From NCBI GenBank assembly GCA_013176395.1, contig JABMLP010000016.1, positions 682,001 through 746,000 of the forward strand: a DNA stretch of 64,000 nt. The letters run 5' to 3'. The DNA comes from Venturia oleaginea (taxonomy: Eukaryota > Ascomycota > Dothideomycetes > Venturiales > Venturiaceae). Below are positions 10,523 through 21,179 of the stretch, piece by piece; position 1 is the first letter of the stretch, and every line of letters begins with the position of its first letter. Both the position numbers and the translations under genes were made by a program. The notes below the pieces were generated by a model. The model saw only the letters and a list, made by a program, of their open reading frames with translations, searched no databases and was not told the origin of the DNA.

Positions 10523-12501
10523 TCACTGATTCAACACCGGAATATTCTTCCGATCAAACCCAAACCACTTCGGCAAAGTCCTCTTCATTTCTCCAGGCGT
10601 ACTCAACTGTAAATCCTCAATCGCACTACCCCATTTCACCAACTTATCCTCCGCCCACGCCGTCTGCACCAGCGCAAGCCCAAAGGGCATTCCAGTATCG
10701 GGACTAACACCAGCAGGCAGCGTAATCATAGGATATCCAGCCTGCGCAGCAATCTGATAAGTTTGTCCAACGTCTGGAGGAACGAGCAGCGCATCGAGTT
10801 GAGTTCCGCCGGGACCGAGAGCAAGAGCGCCATCGATTCCTCCTTCGCGCGTGACGCGGTGGCAGAATTCGAGGGCTTGGTAGTATGTCTCGTTCATCAC
10901 TCCTTTGGTTTCCAAGGACGCAAGGAAGCCGTCTTGGCCGGAGTAAAATGCTGCAATACCGAGAGGCCATGGATTACCACCTTCTGTTCCGTCGTTAGCG
11001 AGGTTGTAGGCCACGATGTCTTCGAGGCTGCGGATTGGTGTGTTTGACAATTCTGAGAGATAAGATTTGATGTTATTGTAGAAGTCTATTTTCACGTAGG
11101 TGTACTCAGACTCGTTTGGAAAGCCTCGTGTCGTTCCGTAATCCCAGTTCCATCCATCAGGTGAAATGGATGTTTGGTACGAAGGTAGTTCTGTGTTATT
11201 GACTATTGTTGCGCCTGCTGATTTTATGAGATCGATCAAGGCCAGAAGACTGGCTTGCTGAGAGGGAGAAGTATACACCCAAAAACTGTTCCAAGGGATG
11301 CCGAAAGTGGCATTTGCAAGAGCGGCTTTGTCGGTGAGGAATTGCGCATAGCCTCCGGATGGTGCAACTTGTGCAGATGTGTAGTTGTCTAATGGATCTG
11401 GGCCATAGATTGCATCGAGAGCGTATACTGCATCTCTTACGGTCTTCCCAAACGTTCCCACGGTGTCTTGATGAATGGACTCAGGTATCACCCTGCCTGT
11501 TGTCAGCAACTATATACAGTAGCGCAAATTTGAACAAGAAAAACATACCCAGCTCGGCTAGTCAACCCGACTGTCGGCTTGATTCCAACAACTGCATTCC
11601 TTTCCGCAGGATTAATCACACTCCCATCAGTCTCAGTACCCAGGGCGAAACTGATCACATTACCACCAACAGCAGCCGCACTCCCGCTCGAGCTTCCTCC
11701 AGGGTTCAAAGTCAAGTTGTATGGGCTCCTCGCTTGGCCTCCTCTCGCAGAGTATCCTTCTGAGTAATTATTGCTTCGCATGTCTGCCCACTCACTCAGA
11801 GTTGCTTTGCCGAACAGTAAAGCACCGGCTTCTCGCAATTTCGTTACCACAAAAGCATCTCGAGGCACAATAGAACCAACGAGCATCCAAGATCCGGCTG
11901 TGGTTTCCATTTTATCTTTGGTTGCTATGTTATCCTTTACCAAGTATGGAATTCCATGTAGTGGCCCTCGCACTCTTCCAGCGACGCGTTCAGCATCGAG
12001 AGATGCGGCGATTTCTAGGAGGTCTGGATTGATCTCGAGGATGGAGCTGATAAAGTCAGACAATTGAGACTTTACCAGGCATAGACCCAACTGCTTGCCT
12101 CGTCTCCATGGTGGCAGGTAATGTCATGGAAAGTCATCGTTTCACTGGAAAGAGGCATGGGCATGAGCTGGATATGGAACCTACTTAATGTAATCATCTG
12201 TCTGCCAATGCCTTTGCAAATAGCATAATGCGAGTTGGACCGAAGTCAATGCACCCTTGGTCATGTAGTCCTGAAGCTGATCAATGGTAGCTTCTTCCAG
12301 AATGACACCATTGCACGGTGGCATTGGAAACAACACGGGCGTTTCTGCATTATAAAGGTCTGGGAAGTCGTATTGAAATGGATTTTCCAGTATTTGCGTG
12401 ATATTTGGAGGTGAAGTCGCCGTGATATTCAGGATGCCGGATGCGAAAGTAACAATGGTCGATAGTGCCAGGGTAGTTACCATGAGCAGACTAGTACCCA
12501 T
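10523..12501 (-). CDS. Secreted amidase (amidase signature family)
   Basis: Three exons, 12501-12185, 12046-11549 and 11492-10523, join in phase to give 594 residues. The introns are 138 and 56 bp. The N-terminus has a hydrophobic stretch (LLMVTTLALSTIVTFASG) that should act as a signal peptide. The amidase signature catalytic triad is visible: Lys in GIPYLVKDNIATKD, the cis-Ser in NPGGSSSGSAAAVGG, and the nucleophilic Ser in LGTETDGSVINPAE. These enzymes hydrolyse carboxamides. The secreted fungal members are poorly characterised and their substrates are not known from sequence. Near the C-terminus MITLPAGVSPDTGMPFGL matches the usual late block of the family. No damage is seen. Confidence 0.9.
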
Positions 12502-13159
12502 CGTGAATTGGACGAGGTTTGTGTGATGATGACAGCAAGCTGTCGAAGCATGAAGCTGGATCCTCGAGCTAATTGACGATCAGAGCCAAGTTTGTGGATA
12601 GTATGCATGAATGCCGCTGCTAGTCTTCGATAAGAAGTTCAACGCGGTTCCTGGAGTCGCATAGCATGTGCGAGCACGGCACAGCGGGATCATCACCGCG
12701 AACATCTGTGAGAACTCGTAGAAGGGCATGATAATGTGTTGCTAATGTCCCTGTTGATGAAGAGATGGTGAAGAGATGGTTAAGTGCAAATTGTCAATTT
12801 TAGTCCTGTTTTGGGTCTAACCGGATTTGTGTGTTGCTTTATATTGCAAATGTGGCTGACATTCTTCTGGACTCAACGCTAGGATCATGGTGATCTCTAT
12901 CTTCCATTGAAAAATTTGATATGATTTCCTTGATTCATTAGTTCAATCTAAAAGTGTAACATCGGCGACAGTCTGGGAGCTCCTGATTAATACCACATTA
13001 ATATCACGATTGATGAAAGACGACAAAAGAGTAGTCGTGTTTCACTTCTTTCAGTGAGCAAATCATGTATTTCAACAGCTACTCCTAGAGAAGACTCAAA
13101 TTTCAGCAATAGGACTCATACCCGTCAACAAGAAAGATGACTTGAACACAACCATTGCG
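12502..13159. other. Intergenic, amidase upstream region
   Basis: About 660 bp with no gene. It should contain the amidase promoter and the 3' end of the next minus-strand gene. No repeat or RNA gene is recognised. Confidence 0.4.
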
Positions 13160-13974
13160 CTAACCCATGGCATGACCTCTAATCCAGCAGAATGCTACAA
13201 GACTCTCCATATCCCCCGCCTTCATATTTAGCATCTCATACGGCTCAAGCAGTTCGCCAGCGAATCCAGTCTGTACAAGCACTGGCCCTCTCCAATTGCA
13301 GTTTTCGTCAATCTCACTTATGATAGAGTTGTACTCCAGCCCCATAAGAGCGGCCGCCCCATGGCGCCAGATTCTGATAAACTTGTCTTCACTTTCCACA
13401 TTCTCAGTATCTTTCTTGATAGTATCACCAGCATCAACACCCATAGCAGCTTTAATCTCATCCTCATCTGATTCGAAATAGTCCTCGTCGTCGTTATAGA
13501 TCCACTCAATCCGACCAACTTCGCCGTAGTGACGTCGGCCATTTCGTCGTCATCCTCATCGTCGTCATCTCGAGATCGAGCTGGTGCTTCGGGAAATACG
13601 AAGGCGGCGAGAGCCTGACAAATGATATTGTGATGATGGGCATCGGAGTCTAGACACAGGTGGGACAGGCTCAGCGCAGTGTGATTTTGCGCACCTTGAT
13701 ATGTTGTTAAGAAGTAAAGCGTGATCTGAATTGGCCTGAATGTAGAAGAGGATTCGAGGCAACGTAATAGGAATAGAGTACGAGTTGAAAGCTCACCACG
13801 GAGAGACGGACCTTGTAACCACTTCTGAATCGATATTTCTCGTTTGAAAAGCTTGGTGGTCGTTGTATGCAATCTTGCTTGCTGATTGCTGTTCTCCGCT
13901 TTATTGAAGGAGCATGATGAGGGTTTCACTCTGCCTTCCTCCTGGGGCATCGCGATGTGCTCCTTCCGAATCAC
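13160..13974 (-). CDS. Hypothetical acidic protein, possibly frameshifted
   Basis: Two overlapping minus-strand frames look coding. The upstream one (from about 13953, MPQEEGR) includes CLDSDAHHHNIICQALAAFV and an Asp/Glu run (about 13555-13580). The downstream one, open from about 13550, includes HYGEVGRIEWIYNDDEDYFE and EIDENCNWRGPVLVQTGFAG, and ends at 13160. The frames overlap between about 13444 and 13550, so either an unrecognised intron or an indel in the acidic repeat joins them. I do not recognise the family. The start is uncertain. Confidence 0.35.
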
Positions 13975-14682
13975 GAAGCCACGAAACCACCAACACTACA
14001 GGCTATTCGTAACAGCTTCGATGTTGTTGTCGGTTGGAAGATAAACGCCGCTACTCCAAGGGTCTTTGGGCGTCGCTCCGATAACATTTGCTAGGTATAT
14101 GCCTTTAAATGGGCAGAGTCCTGTTCAAAGTGGATAGGAACGCCTCTTCCCCTTGGTCTCCTCAAACATTTCCGACCTATTCTTTACCCACAATGAAGTA
14201 TTGCCTTTAGAAGCCCTTGTAGCCTTCCGACCTCAGATCGCGACTAGGATTGACCTTTGTGCACTTTAGATAAGTATCACAGCCTCCTTCTCTTTCTCCA
14301 TCTATTGATAGAATAGCTGACCCTTCAAGGATAATGTAGAGTCCGTCGACAGTGGTTTGAAGAATCAATCCTTGGTTGTATTCGCCTAGATGGGAAGACA
14401 GACGCGTAAGTCTGGGGGAGGAACGAGCTATACGAGGGACTTTTTGGTTCTGTAACGATTGCGATGCCTATATCTATGGGTGTTTATCGATGTAAGTAAG
14501 TTCTTTGCTCACAATGTAAGATATCTTCAGTCGTAGGAGGTAACAAGTCCGCTGAGACATCTGTCTCCGATATCGGCTGTACGCCATACAATCAAGCCTT
14601 CTTTGTCTCTTCCAACAACACAGGTCAGATTTGATCGTGTCCGTCAAGCCGGAATCATGGATCGAATCCGGCTCATCGAACC
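13975..14682. other. Intergenic, no gene seen
   Basis: No convincing open frame, RNA gene or repeat. The sequence is of mixed composition and precedes a truncated coding relic. Confidence 0.35.
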
Positions 14683-14995
14683 AGGGTAGTCTTTTCGACC
14701 ATCTGTTGAGAGGCCGAAACTTTCCAGCGATAGGGAACCCTCTTTCTCCATGTCATTACATCTCCACTTGCTCTCAAAACTCGGCCTTCCTACATTACAG
14801 CAAATAGAATCCACTTCCCGTCTTCGAGTTTCATCCCCGCCAAACGCGCTCAAAGGGCAGGGAATGGAATCCATCAGCGACACCACATCCAAGGCCAACG
14901 AGGCAGGACGCCCAGTTCTTCACTCATTCGATGAGATGCCGGAATGGTTTCGCCGTGAGGCTGTAACTGTCGCGCCGCTCCAAAACAAACGGTGA
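14683..14995 (+). pseudogene. N-terminal fragment of a PAQR/IZH3-like membrane receptor
   Basis: An open plus-strand frame carries LHLHLLSKLGLPTLQQIEST and ends with PVLHSFDEMPEWFRRE. The last motif resembles the DEMPEWFRRES segment just before the first membrane helix of large fungal IZH3-type (adiponectin-receptor/hemolysin III) proteins. Directly after it, where the family continues with a GYRP motif and seven membrane helices, the sequence changes to unrelated residues and a stop at 14995. The break lies about 100 bp before the long inverted repeat at 15074, so a rearrangement connected with that repeat may have cut the gene. The family assignment rests on one motif from memory. Confidence 0.4.
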
Positions 14996-15073
14996 ACAAA
15001 ATAAAGAGTTCGAACTGTTTTGCTAGGTCTAAGGTCTCCGAACCTAATAATTCTCGTTTCCCAAGTCCGATGT

Positions 15074-16588
15074 GTTACGGGGAACTCGTTTCTCAACACA
15101 GTTGATTATGTCAAGGCCTTCTTGACACCTGTGTTCTCTTGTTCTGGTCCGCCGGTTTGGGGTAAGGGCAATATTAGTCTGGAAGTACTTACCTTAAGTA
15201 CCTTCCCTTGCTCAGGTTCTTTGGAGGCTCACTAGATCCTAGCCGTCCGATGTATCTCCCAATTCAATTGTCGTCTAACCGATTTGATCCTCAGATCAAT
15301 CCTGAACGCTTGTCGGTTAGTATGAAGGTTGGGGGTGGGCTTGCTTCGTGTGCATATGACTTGTGCTTGATTGTATCTATAGCTAAGTAAAAGGTCGTTA
15401 TTACTGTAGTAGGTTGAAGAAGCTCCTATGTGAGAAACATAACATGAGATAACCACGAAGAGAGAAAGGAAAGTCCGTCCAACGTCCTCCCTATTTACCC
15501 TTCTGGTTCTGGGTGCCAAGGTGTATTCCCACACCTCTTGGCTCTTCCCACACTTCCCACACTGTGGGCAATGCCAAGTGCTGTGGGAACTGTGGGAATA
15601 TCACGTGACCTATGCACGTACTATTCTCTCGTAGGACTGACCTGGTTGCACAAGTCCCCTCTTGTGCGCCCAACGGATTCCACTCCACATCAGTCCTAAC
15701 AACAACTTCTTGTTATCCAACCATCCTCTGCAAGTCACGCTGTCCCTGCTCTTTTGGCAGATTCCTGACAGCTGGCTGTCCAAGATATCTTATAGTATAG
15801 ATTAAAAACCTCATCATAATGTAAGTGTACATACAATTATGGAAGACACAGGTCTGAGCCTGCGCAAAGGATATCTTGGGCATCTTGTTACAGATCCCCT
15901 CAAGACCGAAGAGCAGGGACAGCGTGACTTGCAGAGGATGGTTGGATAACAAGAAGTTGTTGTTAGGACTGATGTGGAGTGGAATCCGTTGGGCGCACAA
16001 GAGGGGACTTGTGCAACCAGGTCAGTCCTACGAGAGAATAGTACGTGCATGGGTCACGTGATATTCCCACAGTTCCCACAGCACTTGGCATTGCCCACAG
16101 TGTGGGAAGTGTGGGAAGAGCCAAGAGGTGTGGGAATACACCTTGGCACCCAGAACCAGAAGGGTAAATAGGGAGGACGTTGGACGGACTTTCCTTTCTC
16201 TCTTCGTGGTTATCTCATGTTATGTTTCTCACATAGGAGCTTCTTCAACCTACTACAGTAATAACGACCTTTTACTTAGCTATAGATACAATCAAGCACA
16301 AGTCATATGCACACGAAGCAAGCCCACCCCCAACCTTCATACTAACCGACAAGCGTTCAGGATTGATCTGAGGATCAAATCGGTTAGACGACAATTGAAT
16401 TGGGAGATACATCGGACGGCTAGGATCTAGTGAGCCTCCAAAGAACCTGAGCAAGGGAAGGTACTTAAGGTAAGTACTTCCAGACTAATATTGCCCTTAC
16501 CCCAAACCGGCGGACCAGAACAAGAGAACACAGGTGTCAAGAAGGCCTTGACATAATCAACTGTGTCGAGAAACGAGTTCTCCGTAAC
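15074..16588. repeat. Long inverted repeat (678-bp arms, 159-bp spacer)
   Basis: The left arm 15074-15751 is the reverse complement of the right arm 15911-16588; position x pairs with 31662 minus x. Reading both through by eye I found about three mismatches (near 15081, 15095 and 15612), so identity is above 99 percent. Open frames of 60-100 codons appear as mirror pairs in the arms (for example MEWNPLGAQEG on either side) and look non-coding. The arm interior read on the right-hand side begins GTTAGGACTGATGTGG, which is reminiscent of a retrotransposon LTR start, but I cannot show LTR ends. A short palindromic element (CCAAGATATCTT near 15780, GGATATCTTGG near 15869) continues the symmetry inside the spacer. 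A transcript would fold into a very long hairpin. Confidence 0.93.
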
Positions 16589-17403
16589 ATTGCGCCACTT
16601 TATTACCCGCTTTCCTTATTGAAGCGTGCGAGGGGACTACTATACGGATACCCCTCAAACAACAACAACTTATTCTATCCATAGACGAGTAAAGGGGGTA
16701 TTTGAGTCAATACTATCAGGCATGTCAGGGGTTCGTGCCAAAGTAGGTAGAGGTAGAGATAAGAACATTATCATCCGGGATTTGAAAAGGAAGGTACGAT
16801 CGCTGTTTACCGATTAAACAAAGGCAAGAACGAGATAGCTACTATTCCACAAATCAATCCCGAAATTGAAGTTGCAAGAAATAAGCGCCATCAATCTTGA
16901 TCTTGACCTCGTACAAGAAGAAATGGTTACAATCATGCAATCACGCAATCACGTGGTGGTAGGATAAGCGTCGCACCGTTCAGGCAGACATCGATATGAA
17001 GCGGCTCAAGCCTCAAGCCCATACGAAATTCTCCTCCCCATTTCTCCAGAATGGGCCTGAAAGCGACAGATCCCTCGTCGAGAACTCGACCTACGAAATC
17101 AAAATATAAGCACACAGATAAGTGTCCTAGCGCGTGAATCTATCTATAATATACAATGTGGATGAAAAATGACATCAGTGTCCTCTCAGAAACGCCTCAA
17201 TTCCTTCCTTCTAGTATTGGGTATATCTTATTGTTTTACGCGCCATGCCAGGCGCCAAAAATTGAAAACCCCCATCAGAAAATTCCTACCATTACATCTT
17301 CATGAACACCATTCTCTCAAAACACCATCGCTAGAAAGAAAAAATATCAGTTGATCCCCTCAAGAACGGCCAAGCTATGTCTCGCGTTCTCAGAACCAAC
17401 GTT
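16589..17403. other. Intergenic flank of the inverted repeat
   Basis: Plus-strand frame 16626-16817 (63 codons) and minus-strand frame 16933-17115 (60 codons) are open but unrecognised. ATCACGCAATCACG-type short direct repeats lie near 16935. No gene is supported. Confidence 0.3.
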
Positions 17404-18195
17404 TCAAGTACTGACAATCTTGGGCTGATTATCACACAGTTCCGTCAGCTTGACGCGCAATTCCTTTGCATTGACTTCGTCCTCGTCTGGACCATCGGTG
17501 AAGCGACTTCCTGGTGTCGTGAGAGCGGTGCCGTTCTTCGTCTCAGTTCTGTCGAAGATACTAGCCGGTTTGGAGGATTTGCAGCTTGCGCAGAAATATG
17601 CGCGGCCAGGAGGGGCGCTCGCGACGGAGCCATTGCGAGACTCGGCCCATTTGACAGAAGATGCAAGACTGCTTCCGTGATCGGAAATGCCGTCGACCAA
17701 GGTGGTTTTCTGGGGTAGGTCTTTTGGCTCCATTGGGCGGAGGGCACGAGTGTTTTCATCGATACACCAAAGTTGTAATCGGACTCCGGCTGGCAGGATG
17801 AATTCTCCGGTCGCATTCCAGGCCATGACATAGGTTTTCTCGTCGTCCATGAGGAAGAAGCCTCGGTGCTTAGGCTGGCCGTTGCAGTAGCTTGGATGTT
17901 TGATTGTCTCTTGTCGTCTTCGCTTGTTGAAGTCGCTCATTAACATCCAGCGATGCAGGATCTTGCAATACGTGACGGGCTGTGGGAGTCTAAGAGCACA
18001 GTCTTCAGTATTGTCGACGGCAGTCAGATACATGCCCCTTCCTGGTTTGTGTTGGTAGTGTCCTGGGATTGGGACTTTTTCTGATTTTTCCCAGTGCTCG
18101 GGCTTAGACTTTGGTGTCCTGTTTCCTGAACGAGATGAAGCCCATTTGTGAGGGTGTACGAGTAATTTCAATGCCGTGAATGGATTCGGTGACAT
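17404..18195 (-). CDS. Hypothetical protein (263 residues)
   Basis: An intronless minus-strand frame runs from ATG at 18195 to the stop at 17404. The codon use looks real, and the protein has an ordered middle: RGMYLTAVDNTEDCALRLPQ and HRGFFLMDDEKTYVMAWNAT. A CxxC pair follows near the C-terminus in YFCASCKSSKP. There is no signal peptide or membrane segment. I do not recognise a family. A TATA-like TTTTATATCG lies near 18256 on the plus strand, about 60 bp upstream of the ATG. Confidence 0.6.
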   Translation of the reverse strand: MSPNPFTALKLLVHPHKWASSRSGNRTPKSKPEHWEKSEKVPIPGHYQHKPGRGMYLTAVDNTEDCALRLPQPVTYCKILHRWMLMSDFNKRRRQETIKHPSYCNGQPKHRGFFLMDDEKTYVMAWNATGEFILPAGVRLQLWCIDENTRALRPMEPKDLPQKTTLVDGISDHGSSLASSVKWAESRNGSVASAPPGRAYFCASCKSSKPASIFDRTETKNGTALTTPGSRFTDGPDEDEVNAKELRVKLTELCDNQPKIVST

Positions 18196-20294
18196 TGTGA
18201 TGTGTGAGACTCGAAGATTGCTGAGATTTCCGACAAGTTCGGCGATGGTTGAGGATTTTTATATCGGGTGCGCACAAGTGGCGACCCTGAATAAGGGGTT
18301 GTAAGCAACAGAGCGAGGTACTTGTCAGAACGATGTAAGAGGAGAAGAATGTAAGATGCGACGGATGGCGAGAAATCAAGGTAAGGCTTAAGAAGAAAAA
18401 GAAGCTGTGAAAATAGTTTTCGTGGTTCCAGTGTCCGGACTTGGTTTAGCTGTTGACCGTTCTTCGGCTGGACCCTTCTCAAGGGATTTGATTTGTTCTA
18501 TGGAGAAAGGGACGAAAGGCGAGCGAGAGCCATGGTCGAATATATATTGGCGGGCCATCGGTGAGGTAAGGCTGGTCCTGTTCATCTTATCTGGAAGATC
18601 CCAGGTGTGCGACGGCGACCGCGTATCTGCTCGATCAAGATTATCGTCTGAGCAACTTCATCTTGCGGGTGGTACCTAGTGTAAGGGTAGTTCCGTCGAC
18701 AGGTCTTATCACATTGAAAACTCTATCCTCAGCCAATCATTCATCGGCGTGTTTATCTCGATCTCATGGTGTTGAGGGTGGAAGGAGCTTTGTCGGTGAG
18801 CGGGTGCCTCACCCTCACCCTCACCCTCACCTCCTGGGCGGTCCGCGCTGCGTGTTCCAATGCGTCTTTGCGGCAGCTAGACATTGCAGGACCTCTAGAT
18901 CTTCGCCATGCATGCATTTGCCAGCTTGTTCCAATTCGCTTCGCCATCTGTCAACTATTTTTGTGTGATTGTGTATGTTTTTGGGGTTTGAGCGACAGTC
19001 GCCTGCGTAGACCGCTACCGCTCATAAAATTTTGGGCAGCAAAACAAAGAGAGTCTTAGGGATGCCTGTCAGCTTGCATGTGATAATGACGCAGCACCGT
19101 GGCTTCATCGATCGAGCGCACTTCCGAGTTGTGTCCAAATACCATCAGTTTTGGAGTCCCAAGATCGATATCGGTGTATTTTTAGCCATCCTCATCCTTA
19201 AAAGATTGGCAGAAGTATCGATATCGATTGCGAGTTGTGCGGTTTTATTACCGTTTAGCTGTACTACGAGCGGTTCTGAATTGACGCGGCTACTATGCTG
19301 GTACTCTCTACAGAGAGTTTAGATCGTTGCCTACTTCTAGCCCGCCGGCGATATTTGAAATCTTTGTGGCTGCTAGACAATCTGGCCAAGTCACGTGGGC
19401 AGCCCTCAGTCCCCTAAAATGTCTTTTAACCTCAGGACAGCGATAATTGAAGACCTCGGGTCTGCTTCCACATCTCTCGGATGAATCATCGCTACAGACA
19501 CGATATTAAAGGACTATCGCGTGGAGGAGCACTCCAGTCTCTAGCCTTACGAAGCCGACGCCGACCTTCGATACAGGCCCAACATTGATCCCATCTCATC
19601 CGGATCGAAGGAATAAATATTTAAGGTTTCTCGATATTATCGGCTACGTAGTTATTCGATAAGGGAGATGATGGTACTACTATATTCTTGTCTACTTGTA
19701 GACGAACCTACGGATTACCCTTTTAGGAGTGGCCAAGGCACTGACCCTCTCTTATCCCGGTTCCCGGTATCGATACTACTTAAATATACATAATAGGAAT
19801 ACAAATTTCAAACAGGCTTATCGGGAAAACCTTTGCTAAATCGTCTACAAACAATCTGGCAAACAACGATTTTTATCTCAGAGGGATCACGGATGTTCTT
19901 CGTCAGCGAGACGTGACTTGAGCCTGAAAAATGCCTTAGGTGTTAGATTTCTCATATCGTACAAATCGTTTCGATGAGGGCCTGGGAGAAAACCCCTCAT
20001 TTGCTATATTATGCGGTATTTATCTTGGAGTTAGTATTCCGATGGATAGATAAATATAGGGTCTGCTTCGATACGTCTGGAATATATACTTCGACGTCTT
20101 GATTACCAAGATTCCCAAAGAGTACAAGTACAAGTACAAGGGTACGATTATTCTTTACTCCAGCAGGGTGGATTGCTTTTTGCCTCGTGGCGGAGAGTAA
20201 CTCGTAACGACTTACTACGTACACCTCCAAAAGCTTCATCTTGACATCCCGACTCTAACCCAAAACCTACGCGTATAAAGTCGCGCAACATGGT
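18196..20294. other. 2.1-kb gene-poor, partly AT-rich stretch
   Basis: No gene is supported. A hexamer microsatellite (CACCCT four times, about 18809-18834) lies in GC-richer sequence. From about 19340 to 20280 the sequence becomes rich in TA and runs such as TATTTAAGG and CGATATTATCGG, as in RIP-mutated repeats. No transposon ends or transposase motifs are recognisable. TACAAG repeats three times near 20127. Confidence 0.45.
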
Positions 20295-20555
20295 ATGGAA
20301 ACCATCGACCTATTGAAAACTGCTGCGCGAACTTTTGTAGAGGTCAATCAAGGCTTCGAAAGATTGAAGAATCGTATTTATGATTCGTGAGTAGAGTCTT
20401 GTCTTAGTAGAAATTTTGTAGCTAACTCTTGTAGATATTCATGACGTTACTATGTAGGTGAGAAACATCCAGATCAACTTTACGCATTAGAATCGAAAGT
20501 AAATCGTTGTTATAAGACCATCAATAATCACAAGATCGACACGTCGAAGCGTTAA
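20295..20555 (+). pseudogene. Small unidentified gene with an in-frame TGA
   Basis: A TATA-like GTATAAAG lies near 20272. From ATG 20295 the first exon reads METIDLLKTAARTFVEVNQG and on to 20386. A 48-bp intron (20387-20434, GTGAGT...GCTAAC...TTGTAG) follows. The second exon hits TGA at 20442-20444 but then stays open in the same frame through GEKHPDQLYALESKVNRCYK to TAA at 20555. Ignoring the TGA, the product would be about 70 residues. The good splice signals suggest a former gene. The family is unknown. Confidence 0.3.
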
Positions 20556-21177
20556 AAGGACACGAATCTCCGAGATGATATTTGCTATTCTATAGGCTAA
20601 CCTCACCACCACAGTGATAACACGGGCAATTAATCACTGAAAATCGCGATAGATATCGATATCCAAGTCCCACAACGACCGAAAAAAATCCCAATAAAGA
20701 TATAACCAAGTGAGAAGAGTAACCCCAATCGTCCCTTTTCTCGTTAAAATTATTGCGAAGTTATCTGGTAGTTGCATGAATAAGGGAAGAAGGGCAACAA
20801 TCGGCGTGACCAATTGCCGGACGGCGTTAATACTCCTAAGTACTGACAGGCTGACCCGTGGACCATTCAAGTCCAGCCTCGAAGTCAGCCTTCAATCCAG
20901 GTATGCATTGTTGAAGGCCAAGAGTCTCAGAAATACTTGATTGCTGAAGCAATCGAAAAGCATTCTAGGCTTGTGCAGAGACATTCTTTAACTTCCTCCA
21001 CCACGCTGTGTTCTCAGCCTGATGACAAGATCGCCCAGTTTTGATTCACTCGGACATCGTGAACCAGCATTTGAAGCCGAGATAGATTACCGAACTTCCA
21101 CGTTTCCACAACGAAAACGCAGTGCGGAGGTGAGTTATTACGAGAATATATATATATTTGTCCACCCTGATACTAAT
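20556..21177. other. Intergenic, upstream of the Fot1 element
   Basis: No gene recognised. Minus-strand frame 20634-20870 contains a hydrophobic run but no start context. A (TA)n run at 21147-21158 lies close to the transposon insertion point. Confidence 0.3.
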
Positions 21178-21179
21178 TA

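Noticed and set aside
15208..16454. Mirror-image open frames of 60-100 codons on both strands
   Set aside because: They are identical pairs created by the inverted repeat and show no protein-like content. I treat them as by-products of the repeat.
18809..18834. Possible telomere-like repeat
   Set aside because: The unit is CACCCT in only four copies. The usual ascomycete telomere unit is TTAGGG/CCCTAA, so this is a simple microsatellite.
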